Shown one piece after another: positions 20,265 through 29,450 of a DNA stretch of 64,000 nucleotides (positions within the stretch are counted from its first letter, which is position 1; every line of letters begins with the position of its first letter). The position numbers and the translations under genes are program-made. The notes below the pieces were generated by a model, which saw nothing but the letters and a program-made list of their open reading frames with translations, was not told where the DNA came from and made no database searches. This DNA comes from Dokdonella sp. (lineage in GTDB: Bacteria > Pseudomonadota > Gammaproteobacteria > Xanthomonadales > Rhodanobacteraceae), in the NCBI RefSeq assembly GCF_019634845.1, contig NZ_JAHCAQ010000012.1, positions 55,830 to 119,829 of the forward strand, given 5' to 3'.

Positions 20265-20292
20265 ACGCGGAGGTCGCCGCGCGGCCTGCGTT
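20264..20292. terminator. Possible bidirectional hairpin
   Basis: AACGC...AGG pairs with CCT-GCGTT with a two-base bulge, and it fills the gap between convergent rmuC and the permease gene. Weak. Confidence 0.3.
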
Positions 20293-21720
20293 TCAGCCCG
20301 CGCGCAGGCGGCTGTGGCGATAGCCGTAGGCGAAGTAGACGACGAGACCGAACACACCCCAGACCAGCATGAGCATCCAGTTGTGGATCGTCATCGTCGA
20401 CAGCAGGATGCCGCAGCTCACGATGCCGGCCAGGCACACCAGCGGCGCCAGCCGGATACGGAACGGACGCGGCAGGTCGGGCTGGGTGTGGCGCAGGATC
20501 CACACGCCGCCGCAAACCGCCGCGAACGCGATCAGCGTGCCCATCGAGGTGAGCTCGCCGAGGATGTCGAGCGGGAACACCGCCGCCAGCAGGGCGATGC
20601 CGATGCCGGTGATGACAGTGTTGATGTGCGGCGTGCGGTACTTGGGATGGATCGTCGTGAACAGCCGTGGCAGCAGGCCGTCGCGGCCCATGATCATGAA
20701 GATGCGCGGCTGGGCGATGATCATGACGAGCACCACCGAGGACAGGCCGATCAGTGCGCCGACTTCGACCACCACGCGCAGCCAGGCCAGTTCGGGATGG
20801 CTCGCCACCGCCGTCACCACCGGTTCGTTGGTGCCGAGCTGGCCGAACGGCGTGAGGCCGGTCATGACCGCGGCCATCGCGATGTAGAGCACGGTGCAGA
20901 TCGCCAGCGAGGCCAGCATGCCGATCGGCAGGTCGCGCTGCGGATTCTTCGATTCCTGTGCCGCCACCGAGGTGGCCTCGAAACCGATGTAGGCGAAGAA
21001 CACCATCGACGCGCCGCGCAGGACACCTTCCCAACCGTATTTGCCGGGGCCTTCGTTGGCCGGGATGAACGGTTCCCACAGTTGCGGATCGACGTATTTC
21101 CAGCCCGCGAAGATCACGATGAGGATGAGGCCGGTCTTGAGCACGACCATTATTGAGTTGACGGTCGTCGACTCGCGGATGCCGACATAGCACAGCGCCG
21201 TCAGCGCCAGCACGATGCCGGCCGCCGGCAGGTTCATGAGCGCGCCGGTCGGCTTGAGCTGACCGTCGAGCGGGGCATTGGTCAGCGCCGCCGGCAGGTG
21301 GATGTTGAAGTGTTCGAGGAAGCTGAGGAAATAGCCGGTCCAGCTCACGGCCACGGCCGAGGCCGAGACGCCGTACTCAAGCACGAGCATCCAGCCGATG
21401 AACCAGGCCGCCAGCTCGCCCAGCGTGGCGTAGGTGTAGGTGTAGGCGCTGCCCGACACCGGCACCATCGAGGCGAACTCCGCGTAGCACAGCGCGCAGA
21501 ACGTGCAGCACAACGCGGCCAGCACGAACGACAGGATGATGGCCGGACCGGCATGGTCGGCCGCGGCCTGGCCCGTGATGACGAAGATGCCGCCGCCGAT
21601 CACGGCGCCGATGCCGATGGCCGTGAGGCCCCACGGCCCGAGCGTGCGCACGAGGTCGAGCTGCTCGGCGTCGGCGCGGGCGACGTGGGCGTGCTTGATG
21701 GCGAGGAGCTGTTTGAGCAT
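20293..21720 (-). CDS. APC-family amino acid permease (CAT/YfnA type)
   Basis: 475 residues, about 12-13 transmembrane helices. The first helix has the unwound GIGAVIGGGIFVITG signature of APC transporters, and AGPAIILSFVLAALCCTFCALCYAEFASMVPVSGSAYTYTYATLGELAAW matches the conserved second and third helices. ESKNPQRDLPIGML and FMIMGRDGLLP are also family signatures. Members take up cationic or neutral amino acids with protons; the substrate cannot be read here. It is 95 bases downstream of a second, related permease in the same direction, so the two probably arose by duplication. Confidence 0.92.
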   Translation of the reverse strand: MLKQLLAIKHAHVARADAEQLDLVRTLGPWGLTAIGIGAVIGGGIFVITGQAAADHAGPAIILSFVLAALCCTFCALCYAEFASMVPVSGSAYTYTYATLGELAAWFIGWMLVLEYGVSASAVAVSWTGYFLSFLEHFNIHLPAALTNAPLDGQLKPTGALMNLPAAGIVLALTALCYVGIRESTTVNSIMVVLKTGLILIVIFAGWKYVDPQLWEPFIPANEGPGKYGWEGVLRGASMVFFAYIGFEATSVAAQESKNPQRDLPIGMLASLAICTVLYIAMAAVMTGLTPFGQLGTNEPVVTAVASHPELAWLRVVVEVGALIGLSSVVLVMIIAQPRIFMIMGRDGLLPRLFTTIHPKYRTPHINTVITGIGIALLAAVFPLDILGELTSMGTLIAFAAVCGGVWILRHTQPDLPRPFRIRLAPLVCLAGIVSCGILLSTMTIHNWMLMLVWGVFGLVVYFAYGYRHSRLRAG

Positions 21721-21815
21721 GGCGGATCCGGGGCGGGACGATCAGTGCGCGAAGCGCGTTGCAGCCGGTTGCGTCACAACCGGCCGCAGCGTCATGTCGG
21801 CATGGCAGGCAGCGC

Positions 21816-23324
21816 TCAGTTCGACCCCTGGCCGGCGAGCTGGCTGCGACGATAGCCGTAGAGGCGATACACGAGCAGGCCGACCATGGCCCACACGATG
21901 AACACCACCTTGGCCGTCATGCTGAGGTTGACGAACAGCAAGGCACAGCCGAGCACGGCGAGCGGGCACACCAGCCACACCATCGGCGTGCGGAACGGCC
22001 GGTGCCGCTCGGGCTGCTGCTTGCGCAGGATCATCACCCCGATCGACACCATCGCGAACGCGAGCAGGGTGCCTGCGTTGGAGGTGTCGGCGAGCTTGCC
22101 GACCGGGAACAGCGCGCCGCAGACCGACACTACCGCACCGGTCAGATAGGTGATCACGTGCGGGGTGAAGAAGCGCGGGTGGACCTTGGACAGCGCGTCG
22201 GGCAGCAGGCCGTCGCGCGACATCGTGAAGAAGATGCGGGTCTGGCCGAACATCATCATGAGGATGACCGACGGCAGCGCGATGATCGCGGCCACCCCGA
22301 TGTAATTGCCGATCTGGGTGAAGCCGAGCATGCGCAGCACATGCGCGAGCGGCTCGTTGCTGCAGACCAGCGCATCGGAGCCGACGCAGGCGGCGGCCAT
22401 CGCCGGGGTGCCCGGGTCGAGCGGCAGGCCGTCGGCGCCCAGCATCGGCTGCGCACCGACCGAGCCGGCGGCGCCGTAGCCGACCAGCAGGTAGAAGATC
22501 GTGCAGATCACGAGCGAGGCGATCAGACCGATCGGGATGTTGCGGTTGGGATTCTTGGTTTCCTCGGCGGCGGTCGATACCGCATCGAAGCCGACGTAGG
22601 CGAAGAAGATCGAGGCGGCCGCGCCGAGCACGCCGACGCCGCCGAGCGGGCTGCCCCAGCCGCCGGGCAGGAACGGTTCGAGGTTGCTGCTCTTGGCCAC
22701 CGGCACCGCGATGGCGACGAACACGGTCAGCGCGATGATCTTGATCGCCACCAGTACCGCATTGACCTTGGCGCTCTTGGAAGTGCCGATGACGAGCAGC
22801 CACGTCACCGCCACGCCGATGATGAAGGCGAGCAGGTTGAAGCCGCCACCCGAGTAGTAGCCGGTACGCAGCCATTCGGGCAAGGCCAGCGCGCCGGGCT
22901 CGACCAGGCCGAAGAAGTCGGTATGCATGAGCAGACCGTTCATGTAGCCCGACCAGCCGACGCAGACCGCGGTCGCGCCGATCGCGTACTCGAGCACGAG
23001 CGCCCAGCCGACGATCCAGGCCACGAGCTCGCCCATGACGCCGTAGGTGTAGGTGTAGGCCGAGCCCGAGACCGGCACCATCGCGGCAAGTTCGGCGTAG
23101 GCGAACGCGGCAAGGCCGCAGACCACGGCGGCGATCACGAACGACACCATCATCGCGGGGCCGGCCTTCTGCGCGGCCTCCGCAGTGAGCACGAAGATGC
23201 CGGTGCCGATCACGGCGCCGATGCCGAGCAGGGTCAGCTGGATGGGGCCGAGCTGGCGCTTGAGCGCTTTTTTCTCGGCTGTTTCGAGGATCTGGTTGAG
23301 CGGTTTGACACGCCAGAAAATCAT
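21816..23324 (-). CDS. APC-family amino acid permease, second copy
   Basis: 502 residues, related to the 20293 permease along its whole length (GIGAVIGTGIFVLTAEAAQKAGPAMMVSF, PVSGSAYTYTYGVMGELVAW, ETKNPNRNIPIGLIASL, FTMSRDGLLPDALSKVHP). It differs by an extra loop of about 30 residues with two cysteines (AAACVGSDALVCSN) before helix 8. The start at 23324 is set by AAGGGGA five bases upstream. A 24-bp palindrome lies about 155 bases upstream, and the tandem-repeat array about 290 bases upstream. Confidence 0.92.
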   Translation of the reverse strand: MIFWRVKPLNQILETAEKKALKRQLGPIQLTLLGIGAVIGTGIFVLTAEAAQKAGPAMMVSFVIAAVVCGLAAFAYAELAAMVPVSGSAYTYTYGVMGELVAWIVGWALVLEYAIGATAVCVGWSGYMNGLLMHTDFFGLVEPGALALPEWLRTGYYSGGGFNLLAFIIGVAVTWLLVIGTSKSAKVNAVLVAIKIIALTVFVAIAVPVAKSSNLEPFLPGGWGSPLGGVGVLGAAASIFFAYVGFDAVSTAAEETKNPNRNIPIGLIASLVICTIFYLLVGYGAAGSVGAQPMLGADGLPLDPGTPAMAAACVGSDALVCSNEPLAHVLRMLGFTQIGNYIGVAAIIALPSVILMMMFGQTRIFFTMSRDGLLPDALSKVHPRFFTPHVITYLTGAVVSVCGALFPVGKLADTSNAGTLLAFAMVSIGVMILRKQQPERHRPFRTPMVWLVCPLAVLGCALLFVNLSMTAKVVFIVWAMVGLLVYRLYGYRRSQLAGQGSN

Positions 23325-23479
23325 TGCGTCCCCTTGACGAGCTGAGATGTGCGGGTGACGGCGCGCCCGAGTCAACCCCGTGCCGTCGTGCAGCGTGTGC
23401 ACGACCGCTGGCCGGACACAACGGTCCGGTACCTTACGCGAGCGCTACCGGAGCGGCAAGCTGCCATTGGGCATGTCGT

Positions 23480-23503
23480 GCATGCTGCTGCGCGGCAGCA
23501 TGC
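23480..23503. repeat. Perfect inverted repeat upstream of permease gene
   Basis: GCATGCTGC (23480-23488) and GCAGCATGC (23495-23503) form a perfect nine-base dyad around TGCGCG. It lies upstream of the 23324 start. It could be an operator or a leader hairpin; nothing in the sequence decides between these. Confidence 0.5.
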
Positions 23504-23616
23504 GGCAGGTGATCGCGCAGCCATGCACCGCCCGCGCAACCATCGTCCGCAGCGGCGCATGCGCGCGCTTCGCGTGGCGCGACACGGCGCCGCGGCCAGT
23601 GGCGCGCCGCGTTCCG

Positions 23617-24291
23617 GCCGTCCCTGGGACGCAGTCCACTCGGCTCCTGCCTCGCCAGAGCCTGCCGCTGCTGCCGGAGTGCGGCGCATGGCGCGTGATG
23701 GACTGGACCGAGCAACCGTCCCTGGGACGCAGTCCGCTCGGCTCCTGCCTCGCCAGAGCCTGCCGCTGCGCGGCCGGAGGGCGGCGCATGAGCGCGTGAT
23801 GGACTGGACCGAGCAACCGTCCCTGGGACGCAGTCCGCTCGGCTCCTGCCTCGCCAGAGCCTGCCGCTGCTGCCGGAGTGCGGCGCCATGGCGCGTGATG
23901 GACTGCCGAGCAACCGTCCCTGGGATGCAGTCCGCTCGGCTCCTGCCTCGCCACAGAGCCTGCCGCTGCTGCCGGAGGGCGGCGCATGGCGCGTGATGGA
24001 CTGGACCGAGCAACCGTCCCTGGGACGCAGTCCGCTCGGCTCCTGCCTCGCCAGAGCCTGCCGCTGCTGCCGGAGTGCGGCGCAGAGCGCGTGATGGACT
24101 GGACCGAGCAACCGTCCCTGGGACGCAGTCCGCTCGGCTCCTGCCTCGCCAGAGCCTGCCGCTGCGCCGCCGGAGGGCGGCGCAGAGCGCGTGATGGACT
24201 GGACCGAGCAACCGTCCCTGGGACGCAGTCCGCTCGGCTCCTGCCTCGCCAGAGCCTGCCGCTGCGCCGCCGGAGGGCGGCGCAGAGCGCG
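23617..24291. repeat. Seven-copy ~98-bp tandem repeat of hairpin units
   Basis: The landmark GTCCCTGGGACGCAGTCC starts at 23620, 23718, 23819, 23916, 24016, 24114 and 24214 (one copy has GGGAT, the first ends in CCACT), so the period is 97-101 bp. Each unit carries two dyads. In dyad A, CCGAGC pairs with GCTCGG around GTCC-CTG-GGAC. Dyad B is ten-base CTGCGCCGCC / GGCGGCGCAG with a GGAG loop in the last two copies and is degenerate (CTGCTGCC...) in others. The array abuts the efpL stop codon at 24292 and runs toward the permease gene. Open frames run through it in several phases because the unit is stop-poor; I do not regard them as genes. Confidence 0.93.
24262..24285 (-). terminator. Hairpin directly after efpL
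   Basis: Dyad B of the last repeat unit: a perfect ten-base stem with GGAG loop that begins six bases after the efpL stop codon. There is no U run, so intrinsic termination or 3'-end protection is inferred. Confidence 0.45.
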
Positions 24292-24855
24292 TCAGGCTCT
24301 ACCTGCGAATTCGCCGGTGGTGGTGTTGACCATGACCTTCTCGCCGGTGCTGATGTACTCGGGCACGAGGATCTCGATGCCGGTGCTCAGGCGCGCCGGC
24401 TTGGGGCGCTTGGTGGCGGTGGCGCCCTTGAGCTCGGGCGCGGTCTCGATGACTTCGAGCGTGACGTTCTGCGGCAGTTGCAGCGCCACCGGCGCGTCGT
24501 CGATGAGCTGGACGTAGCAGCCCTCGATGCCGTCGACGAGGTAGCCGGACGCATCGCCGATCGCGCTCGCATCGAGCGTGTACTGCGTGTAGTCCTCGCT
24601 GTCCATGAACACGAAGGCCTCGCCGTCCTTGTAGGAATAGCTCACCGCGCGACGCGTGAGCTCGGTCTCCTTGAGGTCATCGTCGGCGCGCAGCGACAGG
24701 TCGAGCTTCTGCCCGCCCGGCACGGCGTACATGGTGAAGCGGAAGGTGACGTTGCCGCCACGGCCTTGCGGCGAGCTGCGCTCGATGTCGCGAATCTGCC
24801 AGACCTTGCCGTCATGCTCGACGACGTTGCCCTTCTTGATGTCTGCGGCTTTCAT
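24292..24855 (-). CDS. efpL: Elongation factor P-like protein EfpL (YeiP)
   Basis: 187 residues. EF-P fold with three beta-barrel domains; it binds the ribosome between P and E sites and relieves stalling at proline-rich and some other motifs. It is EfpL rather than EF-P because the first-domain loop reads SSPQGRGGN, with an Arg at position 32 in place of the modified lysine of EF-P, and because of EfpL-type [21 protein letters not shown] and the ending [34 protein letters not shown]-like residues ([25 protein letters not shown]) are the conserved C-terminal signature. The stop codon abuts the tandem-repeat array. Shine-Dalgarno is weak. Confidence 0.92.
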   Translation of the reverse strand: MKAADIKKGNVVEHDGKVWQIRDIERSSPQGRGGNVTFRFTMYAVPGGQKLDLSLRADDDLKETELTRRAVSYSYKDGEAFVFMDSEDYTQYTLDASAIGDASGYLVDGIEGCYVQLIDDAPVALQLPQNVTLEVIETAPELKGATATKRPKPARLSTGIEILVPEYISTGEKVMVNTTTGEFAGRA

Positions 24856-24967
24856 GCGGGGAGTGGACCGTGGAAAGTGGGGAGGCGGGAACCTTGCCGT
24901 CGCGGTCGGCGCGACGTGGCGTGCGGGAAACCTTGCGGCGCGGGCGCCCGGCAGGCACCCGCTGCGC

Positions 24968-25735
24968 TCACTTGGGGGCCAGGCGGATCGCGCCGTCGAT
25001 GCGGATGACGCCACCATTGAGATAGTGGTTGCCGAGGATGAAGGCGACCGTGTCGGCGTATTCCTCCGGCTTGCCCAGGCGCGAGGGGTAGGGCACCTGC
25101 GCGCACAGCGATTCGTACACGTTCGGCGGCATGCCATCGACCATCGGGGTGTGGAACACGCCCGGCGCGATCGTCATCACGCGCACGCCGATGCGCGCGA
25201 ACTCGCGCGCCATCGGCAACGTCATGCCAACCACGCCGCCCTTGGAGGCGGAGTAGGCGGCCTGGCCGATCTGGCCCTCGAAGGCGGCGATCGAGGCGGT
25301 GTTGACGATCACGCCGCGCTCGCCGTCCGGGCCGGTCTCGTTGTGCTGCATGAGGTCGGCCGCGGCCTTGGCCACATTGAAGCTGCCGACGAGATTGACC
25401 ATCACGGTGGTGGCGAAATTCTTCAGCGGCATCGGCCCTTCCTTGCCGAGCACGCGGCCCGCGCCGAGGATGCCGGCGCAGTTGATCGCGACGTTGAGGC
25501 CGCCGAGCCGGGCCTTGGCCTCGGCCAGCGTCGCGCTGACTGCCCCCTCGTCGGTCACGTCGGTACGCAAATACGCAGCGGCCGCGCCGAGCGACGCCGC
25601 GGCCGCCCGGCCCTTGTCGTCGTTGACGTCGAGCAACGCGACCCGGCCGCCGCGTGCGACGAGATGCTGCGCGACGGCAAAGCCGAGCCCGGAAGCGCCG
25701 CCCGTGATGACGGCCTTGACCTGATCGAGTTGCAT
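24968..25735 (-). CDS. Short-chain dehydrogenase/reductase (HSD10-like)
   Basis: 255 residues. Rossmann motif [15 protein letters not shown] motif as NCAGILG, catalytic Ser in [13 protein letters not shown] and YxxxK as YSASKGGV. Acidic residues after the second strand (LLDVNDD) favour NAD. The pattern resembles type II 3-hydroxyacyl-CoA dehydrogenase (HSD10), which acts in branched-chain acyl-CoA and isoleucine breakdown. That would suit the leucine genes at 30-34 kb, but the substrate is not provable here. A TAGAAT box (25765-25770, minus) lies about 29 bases upstream. Confidence 0.9.
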   Translation of the reverse strand: MQLDQVKAVITGGASGLGFAVAQHLVARGGRVALLDVNDDKGRAAAASLGAAAAYLRTDVTDEGAVSATLAEAKARLGGLNVAINCAGILGAGRVLGKEGPMPLKNFATTVMVNLVGSFNVAKAAADLMQHNETGPDGERGVIVNTASIAAFEGQIGQAAYSASKGGVVGMTLPMAREFARIGVRVMTIAPGVFHTPMVDGMPPNVYESLCAQVPYPSRLGKPEEYADTVAFILGNHYLNGGVIRIDGAIRLAPK

Positions 25736-25764
25736 GTGGCGTTCCGCTGGAAATCGGGGCGCGG

Positions 25765-25770
25765 ATTCTA
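25765..25770 (-). promoter_or_regulatory. -10-like element for the SDR gene
   Basis: Reads TAGAAT on the minus strand, 29 bases upstream of the start codon. Confidence 0.4.
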
Positions 25771-25860
25771 CCAGCATGCGCTGTTGCGATGCCGCGACGC
25801 CTGGCGGCGGTGGCGTGTCGTGTCTGGGGGCGCGATTGCGTATCGGTAGGTTGCAAGGCA

Positions 25861-25879
25861 ATGCGCGCGAGGCGCGCAT
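25861..25879. repeat. Perfect palindrome in the divergent SDR/S8 region
   Basis: ATGCGCGC (25861-25868) and GCGCGCAT (25872-25879) around GAG. It lies 58 bases before the S8 protease start and could act as an operator or leader hairpin. Confidence 0.45.
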
Positions 25880-25937
25880 GCCGGCGGCGCCGGATCGCCA
25901 CGGTTGCAATCCGGTTCAATCATCGGAGGGGAATACC

Positions 25938-28802
25938 ATGACACGCTTATCGCTCGACCTGCTTGCCACCGCGATCGCAATCGCACTGTCCGCCCCGTCA
26001 CTTGCGGCGCCGCCGGCCCCTGCGGGTGACACGCAGGCGCTGGCGCGGGCGCTCGACATCACTCCCGAGCGCCTGCACGACGTCGTCGTGGCGACCGAGC
26101 GGCTGCTCGACGGGCGCGAACTGCGCACCGTGAAGGCACTGGATGCAGCCAGCGGCGACATCGTTGGCCGCACCTTCGACGGCGACCGTGCCGTGGACGC
26201 CGAACGCGTGCGCGCCGCAGCCGGTGCCACCTGGCGCCTGGCTTATGGCGCGATGACGCCAGCCCTGCTCGAACGGATGCAGACGCTGGCGCCATCCGAT
26301 CGAGTCGTCGTCGACCTGTGGTATGTCGCCGATCTTCCGGACGACGGAGGCGGGCCGAGCGGCGAATCGGACGTCGCGGCATACAGCGGCGGAGCGGCGC
26401 TCGATGCGCCGAGCGTCGCGAGCGGCGACAAGCGCGACGCCGTCGCCTTGGAGGGGCCGCCGGCCGGACTTGCGCAGGCCGCGGCAGCCGTCACGCCCGC
26501 CGCGGAGGCCGAAAAGACAACCGACGCCGCGGCGGAGCAGGTTCGGCTCGAAGCCGAGCGTCTCGACCGCGCGGCGGCGGTCGCCGCGGTCGAGGCCGGC
26601 AATCAGTTCCGGCTCGCCGACCTGCGCAGCGCGCTGTCCGCGCCGCGCATGGCCATGGTGCAGCGACTCGAATCCGCCGGTGTCAGGGTCGTGTACGCCA
26701 GCGACATCGTGCCGTCGGTCATCGTCGAGATCGATCCGGGACGGGCCTGGTCGATCGCGCGCTGGCCCGATGTGGCGATCCTCGACGACACCGGCGGCGA
26801 GCAGGGCCCCAGTCTCGATGTCGCGCGCCCGACCGACAACGTGACGCCGATCAACGCCGTTGGCTATGACGGCAGCGGCGTGACCGTCGCGGTCGTCGAG
26901 GGCGGACGCATCTATCCGAGCAATCCGTACATGACCGTGTCGCAGAGCCGTGACACGTCGCTGGCGACCTCCGCGCACACCACCGGCGTCGGCGGCATCA
27001 TCGCCAGCACCCATGGCACACATCGCGGCCTGGCGTCGGCCAGCACGTTGATCAGTGCGAACGGTCAGTACAACACGGCAGGCTCGCTCGAAGCCGCGAC
27101 CGATTGGGGCGTGGCCCGCGCGCAGGTGCTCAATCACAGCTGGGGTTTCAAGAACGTTGCCAGCAACGCCTTCAATGCATTCGACCGCCGCCTCGACTAC
27201 ATCACGCGCAACTCGTTCCGCCTCAACGTGCACGCGGCCGGCAACCACGGCGCACCGAACTGCGGCCAGGACCCGGCGACGACCGTCTACGGCGTGGAAT
27301 CGCCTGGCCGCGGCTACAACACGCTGACCGTTGGCGGCTACAACGACCACAACACCATCGGCTGGGGCGACGATGACCGCTACGTCTGCTCGGCCAGTGG
27401 CTGGCCGATCGGCGATGGTGCCGGCGGCACCCACGTCAAACCCGAAGTCGATGCCGGCGCCGCCGACATCGTGTCGCTGGCGGAAACGACGAGTTCGAGT
27501 TCGCCCTTGAGCGGTGGCCTGTGGGGAACGAGCTTTGCCGCGCCCGCCGTCTCCGCCCTCGCCGCCGACCTGATGGAAGCGGACAGCCAGCTCGCCGGTT
27601 CGCCGGTTGCGGTGCGTGCATTGATGATGGTCGGTGCCCTGCGTTCGGCTGCCGACCGGCCGACCATCGATGGCACGGCATCGGTCTACGCGACCGAGAA
27701 CGGGCCGTGGTGGTTCCAGGGCGTCGACGCGTCGAGCTTTCCGAGGACCTACGAGGTGTACGCGCGTGCTGGCCAGCGTGTGCGCTTCGCGATCAACTGG
27801 CTGTCGAACGTGACGCTGAGCGGTTCGACCTATTCCAACGACAACATCCCGGGCGATCTCGACCTGCGTGCCTACCGCAGCGACGGCACCACGCAGGTGG
27901 CCTCTTCGATCAGTTCTTACAACAACTTCGAGCTGGTCGACTTCTATGCGCCGGCCACCGATACCTACAAGTTCAAGATCACGCTGTTCGGCAGTTGGAG
28001 CGGCAGCGCCACGCCGTTTGCTGCGGCCGCCCGGCTCGACGGCAGCTATCTGCCGCGCGGCGCTTGGTGGCATTTCAACGGCGCACCGAAGGCGCAGGGC
28101 ACCTTCTTCGACATTCGTCCGGCGGAGGAGTACGCGGGTTGGGTACCGTACTGGCGTGGCGTCGCGCTGCGCTCGGCAACCACCGCGGACTACGACCTCG
28201 AACTGTATGACGCGTCGTGGTTCCTGGAGCCGGTCAACGCGACCGACACGTTCAACCGGCCGCGGCGCGCCGTCTCGGCCTATGCTGGCAGCGCCGTCGA
28301 CTTCATCATGGTCGACGGCAACCACTGGCCATCGACGGCCCGCGAATTCTTCCGCGTGAAAAGGTATACCGGCAGCGGCGAGTATTCGATCGTCGCGGCC
28401 AACGGCGCGTACTACTCGTCCGGCAGCGGTGGTTTGTATGGCCCGTACTCGATGGACGCCAATACCTCGCTGTTCGTCGCCGACATGGGCTTCGAGGCGA
28501 ACAGCGAGCGGCGCATCACGCTCGTGCCCGGCGCGGGCGCCGGCAGTGCCGACATGGGGCTGGCACTGTACCGCTCGAACGGTGCGGATTCGGCGACATG
28601 GGCGCAAGGACGCAGCCAGGCAGTCGCCACCCGCGATGCGGCCGGCGCTGGCGGCGGCGAAACGCTCCGCTATCGCTTCGATGGCACGAGCACGGACTAT
28701 CTCGGCCTTGCCGTCTACAACAAGACCCAGGCCACCACGCCGACGTTCTACCTGCGCGTGACGCCCAGTGCGATCTTCACCGATGGCTTCGACGGCAATT
28801 GA
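25938..28802 (+). CDS. Large secreted S8 (subtilisin-like) serine protease with GFD tail
   Basis: 954 residues. The ATG at 25938 has GGAGGGG seven bases upstream. A Sec signal (LSLDLLATAIAIALSAPSLAAPP) is followed by a ~290-residue prodomain, then an S8 domain from about 315 to 560. The triad positions are Glu321 (VAVVEGG, where Asp is usual), His347 (SAHTTGVGGIIA) and Ser532 (GTSFAAPAVSALAADL). Cysteines are spaced as in secreted proteases (PNCGQDP, YVCSASG). The C-terminal ~350 residues look like beta-sandwich modules (RVRFAINWLSN...GDLDLRAYR). It ends in AIFTDGFDGN, the shared tail. Probably a secreted or surface-retained protease for protein scavenging. Confidence 0.88.
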   Translation: MTRLSLDLLATAIAIALSAPSLAAPPAPAGDTQALARALDITPERLHDVVVATERLLDGRELRTVKALDAASGDIVGRTFDGDRAVDAERVRAAAGATWRLAYGAMTPALLERMQTLAPSDRVVVDLWYVADLPDDGGGPSGESDVAAYSGGAALDAPSVASGDKRDAVALEGPPAGLAQAAAAVTPAAEAEKTTDAAAEQVRLEAERLDRAAAVAAVEAGNQFRLADLRSALSAPRMAMVQRLESAGVRVVYASDIVPSVIVEIDPGRAWSIARWPDVAILDDTGGEQGPSLDVARPTDNVTPINAVGYDGSGVTVAVVEGGRIYPSNPYMTVSQSRDTSLATSAHTTGVGGIIASTHGTHRGLASASTLISANGQYNTAGSLEAATDWGVARAQVLNHSWGFKNVASNAFNAFDRRLDYITRNSFRLNVHAAGNHGAPNCGQDPATTVYGVESPGRGYNTLTVGGYNDHNTIGWGDDDRYVCSASGWPIGDGAGGTHVKPEVDAGAADIVSLAETTSSSSPLSGGLWGTSFAAPAVSALAADLMEADSQLAGSPVAVRALMMVGALRSAADRPTIDGTASVYATENGPWWFQGVDASSFPRTYEVYARAGQRVRFAINWLSNVTLSGSTYSNDNIPGDLDLRAYRSDGTTQVASSISSYNNFELVDFYAPATDTYKFKITLFGSWSGSATPFAAAARLDGSYLPRGAWWHFNGAPKAQGTFFDIRPAEEYAGWVPYWRGVALRSATTADYDLELYDASWFLEPVNATDTFNRPRRAVSAYAGSAVDFIMVDGNHWPSTAREFFRVKRYTGSGEYSIVAANGAYYSSGSGGLYGPYSMDANTSLFVADMGFEANSERRITLVPGAGAGSADMGLALYRSNGADSATWAQGRSQAVATRDAAGAGGGETLRYRFDGTSTDYLGLAVYNKTQATTPTFYLRVTPSAIFTDGFDGN

Positions 28803-28856
28803 CGATTGAGTTCCGCGCGTCGCGGCGTGCCTGTGCCCGGCTGGAACAGCATTGCG

Positions 28857-28895
28857 TCGCTGCCCGTTGCGTACAGGATGCGCGCCGGGCAGCGA
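28857..28895. terminator. Strong bidirectional hairpin
   Basis: TCGCTGCCCG (28857-28866) pairs perfectly with CGGGCAGCGA (28886-28895), a ten-base GC-rich stem with a 19-base loop, between the convergent S8 protease and GNAT genes. It is the likely end of both transcription units, although no T tract follows. Confidence 0.6.
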
Positions 28896-28912
28896 TGTGA
28901 TTGCAGGGCCGA

Positions 28913-29401
28913 TTACAGCTCGCGCAGGTAGTAGCGGTCGCAGCCGAAGTGGCCAGTGGCGCCGAGCGCGACGGGAATGCGCCGGAAGCCGTGTCGCTGG
29001 TAGAGGTGTTGCGCCGCGTCCATGCCGCTCAGCGTTTCGATGTAGCAGCGCCGGTAGCCCAGGTCGCGGGCCGCATCGAGGCAGCGCTCGAGCAGGGCGT
29101 GGCCGGCGCCATGGCCGCGCAGCGCCGGCAGGAAGTACATCTTGCGCAGCTCGCAGGTGTCGCCGCGGCCGCCCGCGAGCGGCGCGATGCCGCCGCCGCC
29201 GAGTACTTCGCCCGCGGACTCGACGACGAAATAGGCGCAGCGTGGCTGCGCGTAGGCGGCGTGCATGGCCGCGACTTCGGCATCGTGGATCGCGAAACCG
29301 GCGCCGCCGGCGCCGAATTCGGGCATGACGCTGCGGATGATCGCGGCGAGCGCCGGATCATCTGCTGGCGCGAGTGGACGGATGACGAAGCCTGTACTCA
29401 T
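28913..29401 (-). CDS. GNAT-family N-acetyltransferase
   Basis: 162 residues. The acetyl-CoA site reads RKMYFLPALRGHGAGHALLERCL (R/Q-x-x-G-x-G/A motif), and the end is the usual GNAT AQHLYQRHGFRRIP. The substrate is unknown. Last gene of the minus-strand run that starts with the leucine genes; 49 bases separate it from the cyanophycinase-like gene. Confidence 0.88.
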   Translation of the reverse strand: MSTGFVIRPLAPADDPALAAIIRSVMPEFGAGGAGFAIHDAEVAAMHAAYAQPRCAYFVVESAGEVLGGGGIAPLAGGRGDTCELRKMYFLPALRGHGAGHALLERCLDAARDLGYRRCYIETLSGMDAAQHLYQRHGFRRIPVALGATGHFGCDRYYLREL

Positions 29402-29450
29402 CGGCGCGGGTCACGCCGTGGCGGCGCTGGCTGCGCGAGGCACGTCGTCG

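Noticed and set aside
23434-24211. Open frames through the tandem repeats that would encode repeat proteins
   Set aside because: The unit is stop-poor in several phases, unit length varies between 97 and 101 bp so the phase drifts, and there is no start with a Shine-Dalgarno.
23617-24291. CRISPR array
   Set aside because: Whole units repeat without unique spacers and no cas gene is near.
25998-28607. Minus-strand open frame of 869 codons
   Set aside because: Antisense shadow of the S8 protease; Arg/Val/Gly-rich translation typical of high-GC complement frames.
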